Shown in pieces: positions 1-9,820 of a stretch of 64,000 nt of DNA. The stretch's first letter is position 1, and every line of letters starts with the position of its first letter. The position numbers and the translations under genes are program-made. The notes under the pieces were generated by a model. It was not told the origin of the DNA. It did no database searches and saw only the letters and a list, made by a program, of their open reading frames with translations. Source of the stretch: Isochrysis galbana (taxonomy: Eukaryota > Haptophyta > Isochrysidales > Isochrysidaceae); the NCBI GenBank assembly GCA_018136815.1, contig CM030940.1, forward strand, positions 4,534,166-4,598,165, written 5' to 3'.

Positions 1-1460
1 TAGTGTGTTGGGTTTTAAGAGATTGTTAGACCTACAAAGAACTCTTCCCTCAGGGAGGGAGCCTAAGCTGCTTGAGTGCAGCGACGCAGCGAACAACGAC
101 GGACAACGAAGCTGAGAACAACAGGATACACCGACTCACGAACACACCGGAATCATTCACCCAAACCAAGCAAATTATCAAGCAACCGCGACCCCAAATC
201 ACCGATAACTCAAACACGTCGCGAGAGACGGAGAGAGAGAGCGAGAGAGAGAGAGACTCCGCAGCGACGGCCGGAGCGTGTCTCCGTTGTAACTTCCCAC
301 GTAGCGGAGAGTCCGAAGGGGAGCGTCATGTCGCGCGACCACGGCGATCACTTTGGATACAGATCGCGACGAGATATCTTCACGACCGAATAAATCTTGC
401 CGTTGAGCGTGAACCTTCTAGACGCTTCTAACGAACAACCCTGAGTAGCAACCAAGGGGAAGAAACACCAAAGGGGCCAAGGGCTTGCATGTAACTTGCA
501 TCAAGGGGAAAGATTCCCTCACCTAGGAAGCGAACCTACACCGATCTCCAAGGGGAGATGGCAAATTAAACCTCAAATCTCGAGCGGCTAGAGCAACCGA
601 CTCGCTCGCCAAAACCTTGACCGAGAAGAAAGAAGCAAGGACCTACAAGCCAAGGGTAGCGGACCTAGGGAATGTGAGAGGAAGTTTCCGAACGCCAACG
701 CGAACGCCAAACGCCGGAAGGCAACGAAACCCTAACCAAGCCAAGCGGAACCTACGAAGAACAGGCCTGGACGACAACGACAACGAAAGTGAAAGTGAGC
801 AAGTCCCAAGCAAGAACCGGAACTCAACAAGAAACAACAAGCCTTGCAAGAAGCTAAACAAGCCTTCACAAGGTAACTCGAGAGCCTGAGACAAGCGCGC
901 AGCGAGTGACAGGCGACCTGGCTCCTTTGGGTCAAGATTACCCGAAAGGAGGAAACCTGGAATCTAGACCTGACAAACAGGCTAGAAGGAACGAAACAAG
1001 AACTCGAATTCTAGATCGCTAGGGACGAACCCTACCAACCTAGATGTACCTGAGCTTCACCGTGTGGCCGCACGGCGAAGGACCAGGAAACAAGAGCCTG
1101 GAAATCGCATCATCTAGGATGAATGCGACACCCCCCGACTAAGATCGAGACGTCTCCCGATGTCGAGCGGTGAACCTGGAAACAGAGACCTGGAAACTGA
1201 AACCTGAGCTGACCAGAGGTCAGAATCGGAACAAGAAGCAACGAAACATAGCGAGCGAAACGTGGAGACAAGAACACCCTTTGGATCCAAAGCGAGCACG
1301 AAATCGGCGGCTTAACGCGGCGGCCTCTTTCGTACGCACTGCCCCACCCACTTCTCCCTTTTACAGGAGCTTTGCTCGGGTGTTGCGCCGGGTGTAGAGC
1401 ACCTGGTGCTGCTCCTGATCCAGCGCGACTCGTTTACGTATATGTGCGACCCGAGTGGCA
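1..1460. other. Region without a recognisable gene
   Basis: The stretch is A/G-biased on the plus strand and richer in AA than the host genes. It contains GA-microsatellite near 229-255 and many short CAAGG/CCTGGAAA-type repeats. Open frames exist but are short, overlap in several frames and show no domain or codon bias I recognise. It could be an untranslated leader of a retroelement, since such A-rich, CAAGGGGAA-rich leaders occur in LTR elements, but neither an LTR boundary nor a gag start is visible, so this is only a guess. Confidence 0.3.
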
Positions 1461-1462
1461 GA

Positions 1463-1650
1463 GGGGAACAGCCGCTGTGCGCACGCACGGCGCCTCCGCG
1501 GGGGCGCCGGTGCACGGCGTGCACATGGGTGATTGCAGCTCATCAGAGGGGGAACAGCCGCTATGCGCACGCACAGCGCCTCCGCGGGGGAGCCGATGCA
1601 CATCGCGCGCACTGCGCGTGCACGGCGTGCACATGGGTGACTGCAGCTCA
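1463..1650. repeat. Two-copy tandem duplication
   Basis: A GC-rich unit starting at 1464 recurs at about 1550, with the second copy carrying a small internal insertion. Both units share the run GGAACAGCCGCT, the block CGCCTCCGCGGGGG and the end GTGCACATGGGTGA. The period is about 86 bp. The duplication lies just upstream of a TATA-containing dispersed repeat. Confidence 0.7.
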
Positions 1651-1658
1651 AGCACGAT

Positions 1659-1752
1659 CTTGGCAAAAATAGAACACGGGTGTATAAATAGCCATGGACA
1701 TTCGATAGCTCAACTCGACTGATGTCCCACGGTTGACGGATCGACACCTTCC
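1659..1752 (+). repeat. TATA-containing dispersed repeat, copy 1
   Basis: About 95 bp is nearly identical to 9023-9145 and 29463-29581. The shared core runs from an AAAAATAGAA segment through GTGTATAAATAGCCATGGAC to GACTGATGTCCCAC and GACACCTT. TATAAATA in a fixed position suggests an element promoter such as a U3/R region, but no coding sequence of the parent element is attached at any of the three sites. Confidence 0.6.
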
Positions 1753-1774
1753 CGGTTAGCTCCGACACCTAGCC

Positions 1775-1894
1775 CGAACATGAACATACACCTCGCAACT
1801 AATCACATCTAGAGACTCAAACATGCACTTCCAACATATTGCCCACCGCCGTATAGGTACCTATAATCGATTCCCAGACAGAGACCCAACCTGC
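1775..1894 (+). pseudogene. LINE ORF2 C-terminal fragment, interrupted by a hAT element
   Basis: Translation gives a short match to the C-terminal tail of the LINE ORF2 at 57087-59393 (the HFKHLTHRRIGTYNRFADRD region); here it reads HFQHIAHRRIGTYNRFPDRD. The match stops at the codon for the first Cys of the following zinc-knuckle-like CRMC motif, exactly where a hAT terminal inverted repeat begins at 1895. This is a dead fragment used as an insertion target. Confidence 0.75.
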
Positions 1895-2340
1895 TAGGGC
1901 GGTCAAACAGTTTTTTTATAAGGGGTGAAAAAATGACTATCTTAGAATTAAGGAAATTTGAGGATTATCTGATTTTTTTCGGGAGAAAGTTCCCAATACA
2001 CCCAACTAGTACATATCCGGGACCCATTAGGACCCGGACCCCCCCCCTTTGGGCCCCCACAACAAAACGTAATCAAACACAGACAAAAGACGCTAAAATC
2101 GTAAAAGCTTAAGAAGCCCAACTTCGAACCGATGCCGGGCGCGCTGCGTGGCCGTTTTCGACGATCCACCCGGATGAGGGACCCCACCAGATACCAAATA
2201 CGCATATTATTCCACCCGGATGGTCACGCCAATCGGGCAGGCCGCGCGCCGAACCCTCGTCGAAATCACCCATCCGCCGAGCCCATTGAACGTTGAGCCG
2301 TCGCCGGGGGAGGCCCGGAGAGCCCAACTTCGAACCGATG
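1895..2340 (+). mobile_element. hAT-family terminal fragment, 3'-truncated
   Basis: Starts with the TIR TAGGGCGGTCAAACAG followed by a T-run, AGGGGTGAAAAAATGAC and a ~200-bp region matching, in reverse orientation, the right end of the complete element at 33699-35712. It also contains about one unit of that element's subterminal ~200-bp repeat (about 2105-2335). Similarity stops near 2340 and no opposite TIR follows, so the copy is truncated. Confidence 0.75.
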
Positions 2341-2860
2341 TGTTACTTGAGGGGAGTTGCTTCTGAGGCACGGCGCGCCACTCGCGCTCCATATGGCGAA
2401 GCGTCCGAGTGCACCTACAAGCGCACTCTTCCTTGGACCTACACAGTGTCTAGGTAGTTTTATTGTAAACAGAAGACCTTCATAGTCCTCGTCCTCGTAG
2501 TTTTATTGTAAAGATAGGACAACTATCGCACAAATAGTTTTCTTGTAAAGAGTGCGCCTCGCGACTATTGCAAGTAGTTTTGTAGACCAATCCGCGCGCA
2601 ACAACAATCTTGATCAGAGTCCTTAGGAGTACTGTAGTCGAGTTTTATTTTAAACGCGCACAGTACTACCCCTCCCGAACCCGAGAAAAGTTCAGTTCTT
2701 CCAGACAACCCGTATATATAGTAAGTATTATAGTAGTCCTGGATATCTTGATATCTAGATATCTACACTATCTAGGCCGAAGAATGAAGTATCTATATCT
2801 AGCTAGATGGTTGGGGCCAATATCTATATCTAGCTAGATAGACTTTTGCTTTTGCACTAT
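2341..2860. other. AT-rich intergenic stretch with short iterations
   Basis: No gene is visible. A TAGTTTTATTGTAAA-like motif recurs near 2455, 2498 and 2537 with about 40-bp spacing, and an imperfect TATCTATATCTAGCTAGAT unit recurs near 2789 and 2819. These look like decayed tandem iterations rather than regulatory sites. Confidence 0.4.
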
Positions 2861-2924
2861 TCACTTATATCTAGATAGGGGTCCTCGGGGGTAATTCCAC
2901 GCCTTAGTTGCGAACTTTCTCATA

Positions 2925-3290
2925 TACTCCATCCCTAGATACTGGTTACAAACGCTAGCGGCCCCAAGATCCTTCCACGCGTCCATAAAGAGAACGGTAG
3001 ACCGAATTCTTTGGACAAACGCCCCGACAGGGAAAACGCTAAAATGGATCAAGATCAAGTATCCCGACATCCCTCTACAAGACGACTCGGAGGATAAACC
3101 CCAACTGGGACTAGGCCTCCTCGACTGGGACAACCACACGAAGGCCCTCCAAGCGAAATGGATACTGAATTACCTCGACGCGAGACAGGCGCAATGGAAG
3201 CAGGTACTCGACGCCTGGTTCAGCCGCACGAAACTAGGTAGGGCGGCGGTGTTGACCACCGTGCCCGTCCACAATCTGACCGATGGTATA
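2925..3290 (+). pseudogene. LINE ORF2 fragment (post-RT region)
   Basis: Conceptual translation with at least one frame shift matches the middle of the LINE ORF2 found on the minus strand at 57087-59393: a region with KILWTNARTGK-like, IKYPDIPL, GLGLLDWDNH and NYLDARQAQWKQVLDAW motifs. This is the region following the reverse-transcriptase palm. The piece is truncated at both ends and runs into a G-rich simple sequence at 3300. It comes from a part of the ORF upstream of the fragment at 1775, so the two are separate events or rearranged. Confidence 0.75.
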
Positions 3291-3450
3291 AGAGGGGATG
3301 GGGATGGGGATGGGGGGGGGCGGGGGGCGGCAGGGGCAGGGGCAGGGGCGTCGGGCGTGGGGGCGTGGGGGGGGGGAGGGGGGGCGCCCGTGTCTGTGCC
3401 CCTCAACTTTCGATCAAACCTTTTTTATTTGAGCCGAATCCCTCTCCCCC

Positions 3451-3494
3451 CTCAGTACTAGGATTAAACTATGAAAACAAGAAAACTCTGACGT
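3451..3494 (+). promoter_or_regulatory. Shared CTAGGATTAAA...ACTCTGAC motif, copy 1
   Basis: The segment ACTAGGATTAAAC, then AAAACAAGAAAACTCTGACG matches motifs immediately upstream of the predicted starts of the GH5-like gene (19025-19100) and of the TMEM128-like gene (24337-24413, minus). Here it is about 1.06 kb upstream of the next plus-strand gene, with a pyrimidine-rich tract between them. It may be a promoter or part of a dispersed repeat. Confidence 0.35.
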
Positions 3495-3539
3495 ACACTA
3501 GAGTAGCATCGAGACGCACCTCTAGAGTAATAAAGAATA

Positions 3540-4550
3540 ATGAACGGGGTGGGGCGGGCTGTGGAGTGAAAGGGTTTCCTCCGCCCTGCGCAGGGCGGAC
3601 GTGCTCTAGGTGCCTCCCCTTCCCCACAGCATGCTCATTCCTCCCCGTCCGCTCCGCTCCCCACCGCAGACTTGCGTCATTGCTCACGCACGTCTACCTC
3701 TTCCCCTTCCCCCCCCCCCCCCCCCCCCCCCCCACCCCACCCCCTCCTCCCCCCCCCACCCCCCACCCCCAGTTTCTCAGCAGACAGCTGCTTCCAGCCC
3801 CCCCCCCCCTCCCCCCCCCAAGCTTGCCGGCCCCTTCCCCATCAACCACCCCTTTCTCGCTCTCCCTCCTCATCCCCTCCCCCTTCGCCCCTCCCCCCTC
3901 TCGCTCTCCCTCTCTCCCTTCCCCCTTCCCCTCCCTACCGACTTCTCTTCTGACGCTCCCCCTCCGCCTTCCCACCTTTCCCCTCTCTCTTCTCACCTCT
4001 CTCCCTCTGTGGGAGGCCATCTCACAGTCATCCTCTCGCTCTTCCCAGATTTGCTTCATCTGCTTGCTGGCCCACCACGCTCACGCCTCCATCCCCTTAA
4101 CCCGTCCCCCCTTTCCCCCTCTATCTTCTCACCTCTCTCTCCCTCTGTGGGAGACCATCTCACGGCCTTCCTCTCGCTCCTCCCAGATTTGCTTCATCTG
4201 CTTGCTGGACCACCATCGTCACGCCTCTCACCCCTTCACCCTCCTACCTTATTCCTCTCCCTTTGCCTCCTTTTCCCGCCCCTCCCCCTTTTGTCGGCGG
4301 GTACCCTCCTCCACCCTCTCTAACTCTCAGTCCTCTCCCTGTCCCCCGCCAATCCTAACAAGCTCTTTCTCGCCCCCCATCCCCGCTCTCCTCCCTTTCT
4401 GCCCCACCCTCTCGGAACACCTGCCCCGCTCACCAGCAGCCGCCGCCACCCTTTGCATTTTTCCCTGATCCCATACCCCTGCCCGCACACCCCCTGGCTC
4501 GGTCTCCAGCGCGCCACCCTCACCTTCACAACTCCGGTCCCAACCCGTAG
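3540..4550. repeat. Polypyrimidine (C/T) tract with internal direct repeat
   Basis: About 1 kb is almost exclusively C and T on the plus strand, including a C-run of more than 25 at about 3708-3733. A direct repeat of about 100 bp (CTCCCTCTGTGGGAG through GATTTGCTTCATCTGCTTGCTGG) starts near 4002 and 4136. Long open frames across it are artefacts of composition. It immediately precedes the gene at 4553 and could be its 5' UTR or a 5' intron. Confidence 0.6.
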
Positions 4551-4552
4551 AC

Positions 4553-5557
4553 ATGTTTCTCGTCTCGCTCGATGTTGGCGGCCGTGTCCACATGCCCTTC
4601 ATCCCCTACATGCGCTGGGGCTCGCATATTTCGATCCTTGCAGTGCTTGTCTGCCTTTTCGTCATACCTCACGACCCGTCCTCACGCATCCCGTCCAACC
4701 GCGTCGGATCAGACGCGATGCTTGTGCAGCGGCACTTGCCTGGGTGGCACGCAGCGCCCTCACCTGCGGTCTCGCGCCAGGCGGTCGCGGCATCTCTGCC
4801 TAGCACGGTCCAGGCCCCGACTCCTGACACAAGCAGCAGCGAGGTGATGACAGCTCGGCGCCTCAGACAGCGCCTCAGCGTGCTGCGTTGGATGCCGCGT
4901 GCGCGCGGACCGGTGAGAGTGCTTACACTCCCAGTTGAACCCGCCGTGCTGCCTTCAAACTTGACCGCACTGCTCCTTCGCACCAAATGGAGGCACTCGC
5001 GATCGATAGCGCAGCTCCGCCGCCGATTTCGCCGCCCCACGAACGCTGCGGACAAGCTCGCGCGCCATGTCGGCACTAGAGTAGTCAGAGGCAAGGTCTC
5101 AGTTGGGAGCAACGGCACGTACATCTGCACCACTGTGGAGGCCTTGCGGCAGCAATATGGCCATAGACAACACTGGTTCGGCGATCTCGATGCGCGAGAG
5201 ACGCGCGAGCTTTACCATGAGCTCTTGCCTCGACAGCTCCTAGAGAACGATGCCATCGATCTGGCCGAACGTGCTCGGCTGGCGGTCGCTGCGCGCCGAG
5301 CGGCGCGGCTATATGCACGCGAGCGAGCGCTGCTGCCTGTCTCGCTATCTTGCGAGCTCTTGGACGGCATGCGCACACTGATGAAGAAGGGTACATTTCA
5401 GCCCGGCGGCCTCAGCGAGAAGCAGATTTGGGAGAAATACCACGGCGCCATGCAGGGACAGGGCGGTGACGGCGACGTGCAGGACCAGATCTACATGATG
5501 GTTCTGCAAAAAAGCTGCACTTCCAACGCAGCCGTCGATCAGCTCATGGGGTTTTGA
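4553..5557 (+). CDS. Unknown 334-aa protein with N-terminal membrane anchor
   Basis: An intronless frame from ATG 4553 to TGA at 5555-5557. Residues about 24-38 (ISILAVLVCLFVI) form one hydrophobic segment suited to a signal anchor, followed by a low-complexity Ala/Ser/Thr stretch. From about residue 180 the protein becomes helical and charged, with motifs VVRGKVSVGSNGTY, WFGDLDARETRELYHELLP, AARLYARERALLP and LSEKQIWEKYHGAM, and a C-terminal CTSNAAVDQLM. I do not recognise a named domain. The even amino-acid use and conserved-looking C-terminal half support a real gene. It stands alone between a polypyrimidine tract and retroelement debris. An upstream exon is possible because the first ATG sits directly after the tract. 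Function is unknown. Confidence 0.7.
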   Translation: MFLVSLDVGGRVHMPFIPYMRWGSHISILAVLVCLFVIPHDPSSRIPSNRVGSDAMLVQRHLPGWHAAPSPAVSRQAVAASLPSTVQAPTPDTSSSEVMTARRLRQRLSVLRWMPRARGPVRVLTLPVEPAVLPSNLTALLLRTKWRHSRSIAQLRRRFRRPTNAADKLARHVGTRVVRGKVSVGSNGTYICTTVEALRQQYGHRQHWFGDLDARETRELYHELLPRQLLENDAIDLAERARLAVAARRAARLYARERALLPVSLSCELLDGMRTLMKKGTFQPGGLSEKQIWEKYHGAMQGQGGDGDVQDQIYMMVLQKSCTSNAAVDQLMGF

Positions 5558-5920
5558 GAGGCCACTGCGAACTGAAGACTATTGAAGGAGAGGTCTTGTA
5601 TTTATATGTCGTTTTGCTCTTTAAAATCTTACGCGGCCTTGGAATTTAGTTGATAGCCATACCCCCTCCTTTGCACTCCCAACGTGCAACTTGCCTTGCG
5701 GCGACTCCCCTCGTGCGCTACTCATGGCTTATGGGACTCAGGTGGCATCCACTTGGTGAGCGGGCACAAGAACACTATCGACTTGGGTAGCGGGTGAAGT
5801 TGTGAAGATACTTGGGAAGGCTTGGGCACGGGTGCAGTGGTAACGGGGTGCGCGCGCGGTGGCGAGGGCGGATTTGGCGGTGCAAAGGGCGGTGTTGGGT
5901 CGCCATAGGAACAAATTGAG
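5558..5920. other. Intergenic, no feature recognised
   Basis: This is the 3' flank of the 4553-5557 gene. The TTTATATG near 5600 could be part of a 3' UTR. The remainder is minus-strand Pro-rich open frame continuing the decayed gag-like fragment that follows. Confidence 0.3.
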
Positions 5921-6475
5921 TCAATCTCTAGTGGGTGCTTTCTGGCGAGAGACACAAGGCACTGGGGTCTCAAGGGTACGAGGGGTCACGGTACGGCTTT
6001 GATCGCAGAGCGCTGCGACGGTTGCTGGGGTGCGTACGAAGACACGCTGTTGCAGGTAGGGGGAGCACCCCATGCGGCACGCTCTATTCTTAGAGCGCGC
6101 CCTCTCGCATGCAGGGGGAGCGTCTCCGACACACTCTATTCTTAGAGCGTGTCTCTCCTCCCGCCCCCCTCTCCCGGTTCCCTCGCATGCAGCTCCAGCC
6201 GGGATCTCTTCTCCTTTCCTTCTCCCATGCAACCCCAGTAGCGGTTCCTTTTGTTCCTTCGACCGACGAGGCTCGGAGTCCTCTACGCCCACCCCTCGCC
6301 TCGCTGACGGATCCGAGGTTACCACTGCCTCGGATGGGAACGGAGGAGACGGAAAGGGAACGGCGGGAGGCGCGGCGCAGGGTGGTTTGGCAGGCAAGGC
6401 GGGCTCAATCCCTTCCAGAACTGGAGGCGGGGTGACGGACTTAGGCGTGGGCGAGCGCGACGACGGAGAGGACAT
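5921..6475 (-). pseudogene. Family-2 Ty3/gypsy gag N-terminal fragment
   Basis: Reading minus from ATG 6475, the protein begins MSSPSSRSPTPKSVTPPP, matching the gag-like starts at 33396 (MSAPSSRSPSPKPVLPPS) and 11744 (MSLSPPSSPSPKPACPPS). After about 60 Pro/Ala-rich residues it drifts into sequence with no counterpart. Two copies of the segment GCGCTCTAAGAATAGAG lie near 6081-6150 in inverted/direct context. No downstream capsid domain is visible, so this is a fragment of a second retrotransposon family abutting the family-1 derivative at 6717. Confidence 0.55.
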
Positions 6476-6716
6476 TCGGGCGGCGAGCCCAACGCCTTGA
6501 CCGCGCCAATCGGGGGTCACCCAAAAGTCGCACAGCTCGCCCGAGCGCCCACCCGACAGCGGGTTCACGCGCACCAAGCCCTTCGTCGAAGCAACGGCGA
6601 ACGCTCCTTTTGCGGGGCGCGAGTAAGACGGTGGGATATCGGCGCTCCAGTGCGAAAAGGGCACCACGTGCATCCTTCGTCGACCCAAGAGGCGCCTACC
6701 TGTCCTAACCCGAATT

Positions 6717-8765
6717 TTATTGCGAGGGGGCCGCACGGATCGCAAAACGACCGACGCTCTCCGGCCGGTGCGCGGTCACGTGTGCAATGGTGTCGGACAG
6801 GGACGGGGTTGGTCGCCAGCGTCGTTGCTCGGGTGAATTCGTCGTCAAACTGGTCGTCGTCTCTTCGGGTACTCCGACTGCCGCTATCGTGGCAGAGGGC
6901 CTAGAGGGGTCGTCCTCGTTGGTAGCGGTACAGGGTGATAGCTTGGGACTAGTGTAGCCCAGGCCTCTCTTGTCGGTGGGGTGCCTCGGGTGGTCGGACA
7001 TCTTTTCCCAATCCTTCTCGAGACGGGCTTGGGCTTCTGTCTTGGGTCTTCGAACTAATGAGGCTAGCTCTTCGGCGCGGATGCCTTTGGCTTCCACGAA
7101 CTCGATCGGCGCTCGGACGGCAGCGGCGAGGTCGGATTCCTCGTCGGCGTTTCGTCCGGCTAGAGCTTGCGCTCTTATTTCGTCAGCGGTTTCGAGCGTG
7201 ACGTTGGACCATTTCTGGTCCCCGTTCACTCCGAATGATTGCCATTGTTGGCGCCGCTTCCGGAGAGTCGTCGGCGTCGTCGGACGCGGCGAGCTCGCGC
7301 GTGCCGGAGGCGGGGCGGTCCATGGAGAGAATGGGTCGTGGAGTGTAGACTCGGAGGCGTGGAGTGGCGTGTCGTTGTCGTGGTTATCGTGGGTTTCTTT
7401 TTGGTCTTCGTGGTTGTCTGACTCGGGAGTAGCTGGACGGGAAACAACGGGGTCGGAAGAAACTTCACTCGTTTCCCTCCCCGCATGGTGATCGACGCAC
7501 GACGCACGACGCACGGAGGGCGCGGAAGTGTGGAAGGAGGCTTGTGGGAGGTGGTGGCAGGCGACTGGGGGTGGCTCAGGCGCGTGCTTGGCTGGTATTG
7601 ACTCGTTGACTCGGGGTATAGACTCGGGAACTCGGGGGGACTCGCTTGGGAACACGGTGGGACTCGACGAAGTTGCTACAAAAACACCCACAAGAAACCC
7701 AAACCCCAACGACCTTGGGCTCAGAAAACTAACGTAAACACTCCGGAATCATACGATAAACAAACCCTCCCCGTGCGACAAAGGCTGAGGTCGCGATCGC
7801 TCGTCATGCGCGAAGAAATACGGAAAGAGAGCGCAAAACTACGCAAACGAAGGGTTCAAACTATCGTTAAAGTGAAAACTCGTCCGCTGAAGCCAACGCG
7901 GAGGGTCGAGGAGAGGTCCAAACTCGCGCGGGGGGAAGAAGGCGATGTGCAGAGAGACCTTCTAGACAAGCGACGAGCAAGGGGCGACGAAACAAGACGC
8001 GAGACGCGGGGCGCGTGCCATTCGTTCTTCCTTTCTTTCACCGAAAACGCGGCGAAACTAACGTTAAACATCGGTACCCCCTCCGCGAGAATCGCGAAGA
8101 AGAACGGACGAGATGGAGGCAATCATCGAAGGAATCGCGAGAGGAATCGAAGCGAGGGGGGGGAAACAGCGCGCGCGGGGGGGGAACGAACGACGGCCGG
8201 AGGAAACGAACCGCGCGCGGAGGAGAAGAACCTCGCGCGGGGGGGGGGGAATAATATAACGGCCGGAGGCGACGGATGGCACGCCGAGAGGAAGAACCTG
8301 CCGCGGGGGGCGAGGGACCGAGGGCACGGCGGGGCAGCGTGGGAGGGCGCGAGGGTGATCTCGGAGCGAGATCGCGTCCTTTCCCTCGCGGAGCGCAGAG
8401 AGACCCCCACGGAACATCCTGGGACCGGAGAATGTTTTGGACGAAACTTCCCTCCGTCGGCCGAGGAGAGGAGGACGGAGAGAGAGAGAGAGAGAGTCTC
8501 GCAGAGCAACTGCGGAACGAGAAGTCGAAGTCATGCCGGTTTATTACCTTAAACGAGCCAACAATTATAGTAACAGCAAAAACAAAATTCGAATCGCAAA
8601 TTTCGAGACCAAAATCTGCAAACCTGGACTTGAGACCATGGGGAATCCGAATCTGTGTGTCTTGTGCGTCAGTGGCAACACGGGGAACTGTTCAATTGTA
8701 ATTGTGAGCGCGTACCTTACACGAATATTCATGCCTACAGCCTTCAGATGGGCAGGAATACAACA
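6717..8765 (-). mobile_element. Family-1 Ty3/gypsy deletion derivative (5' LTR, fused gag/pol remnant)
   Basis: The minus strand from 8765 reads TGTTGTATTCCTGCCC, identical to the start of the plus-strand element at 40596, and the two remain closely similar through the LTR/leader (8765 to about 7740). A fused frame (7709 to 6717) follows: about 65 residues of the gag 5' region, then a jump to pol residues about 826-1070 (VSSDPVVSRPATPESDNHED onward), then a second jump into the post-RT segment RFAIRAAP and stop. Relative to the full element it lacks most of gag, the methyltransferase-like domain, protease and reverse transcriptase. It is therefore non-autonomous. The reading frame survives both deletions, which is either chance or recent origin. 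No 3' LTR is evident. Confidence 0.75.
7740..8765 (-). repeat. LTR/leader of the family-1 derivative
   Basis: This is nearly identical to 40596-41640 in opposite orientation, including a CT/GA microsatellite (8478-8498 here, 40867-40888 there), the block rich in CGCGCGGG, and the segment GATTCCGGAGTGTTTACGTTAG. The 5' boundary TGTTG is sharp, because the flanks differ completely. The 3' LTR boundary cannot be set without a second LTR. Long open frames through it on both strands are compositional. Confidence 0.7.
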
Positions 8766-9022
8766 GGACCCCCCCACTGTTCAGTGGGAGGAGAATGTCA
8801 TTGGATAAACGACGAGGGAGTCTCCCCGCTACACACCGCGATGCAAGCATCCTTGGACTCCTAGCCCAGAAGAAACCTTGCCTAGCCCGACTCTCCGAAG
8901 GAGACGAGGAAGAGTGTCCAAGTCGGTTGTATGCGTGTGAGCTCGACCAACCAAGAGACCAAATGAAGGCAAGCCGCCTGCGCAAGGCGAGGAGGAAGAG
9001 TCGACGCCCGTGACTAGTGCAC
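8766..9022. other. Flank of the retroelement, no gene recognised
   Basis: A small palindrome CCCACTGTTCAGTGGG lies at 8774-8790 beside the LTR boundary. An open plus frame (8795-9013) is Arg/Lys-rich without homology I recognise. Confidence 0.3.
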
Positions 9023-9145
9023 ACTGTCGGCAAAAATAGCACAATGTCGACAAAAATAGAATACGGGTGTGTATAAATAGCCATGGACATTTGATAGCTC
9101 AACTCGACTGATGTCCCACGATTGACGATTGACGGAACGACACCT
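9023..9145 (+). repeat. TATA-containing dispersed repeat, copy 2
   Basis: This is the most complete copy: two spaced GTCG-CAAAAATAG boxes, then GGTGTGTATAAATAGCCATGG, then GACTGATGTCCCACGATTGACG. A GATTGACG duplication is unique to this copy. See copies at 1659 and 29463. Confidence 0.6.
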
Positions 9146-9820
9146 AACAGATATGCTTGAGGGTGAGTGGTGGAGCAGCGGTGAGATTCAATCCACCACC
9201 CCTCGGACGTGAGAGACTCGCCTGCGAACCAGCGAGCCATGGCCGTTTAGACCTCTGCGCCGTCGTAAAAGTGATATAGATTCCACTGGGAAAGTTGAAA
9301 CTGTTCACCGTCAACCGGAGAATGTTTTTGGGTGGTGATGAGCTTCAGCTGTGGCGAGAATTCGACGCGCCGGCTGCGCGTGGGTGACGACAGTGCTCGT
9401 TGGCCCCATTGAGAAACGTGGGATCCAACACCTGCTCCCTTGAGCGGGCTCGGGGGTTCGAACAACTCACTTTGCTTGAAAAGTTGTTCGGTGTCTGTGT
9501 TTGGTCCAACCTTGTGTTGGGTGAAGAAATCCGGGGAACGCGCGCTCAGTCGCGCGCAGAGGAGGGACGAAGTCCTCTCGGCGGGGGTACCATGTTTAGC
9601 CCAACACATCTTGGGCGCAGTGACTGTGAGTAGAGCAATGTAGATCAGAGTAACCATTGAAGGCTAGCTAGCGCGACAAGCCAATGACGGTGCAACAACG
9701 ACGATGACGTCACCCCTCGGGAATAGTAACCCCTACAAAACAACTCAGGTTAAACAGACCCAAATTTTCTCTCCGGGGTCGTAGGCGTGGGTCCTCAGTT
9801 GTCGACCGCCGTTGCTTTCC
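9146..9820. other. Upstream region of the glycosyltransferase gene
   Basis: A minus-strand open frame (9247-9660) has no recognisable domain. A GATGACGTCAC palindromic CRE-like site lies at about 9702-9711, about 110 bp upstream of the glycosyltransferase start. No TATA box is evident. Confidence 0.35.

Noticed and set aside
3365-4468. Long Pro/Ser/Leu-rich open frame
   Set aside because: It lies in an almost pure C/T tract where all plus frames are open; no domain and extreme composition.
7773-8552. 259-codon Arg/Glu-rich open frame
   Set aside because: It runs antisense through the LTR/leader of the family-1 element; several overlapping frames on both strands are equally open.
9440-9470. 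Possible tRNA B-box (GGGGGTTCGAACAAC)
   Set aside because: No A-box, acceptor stem or anticodon arm can be folded around it.
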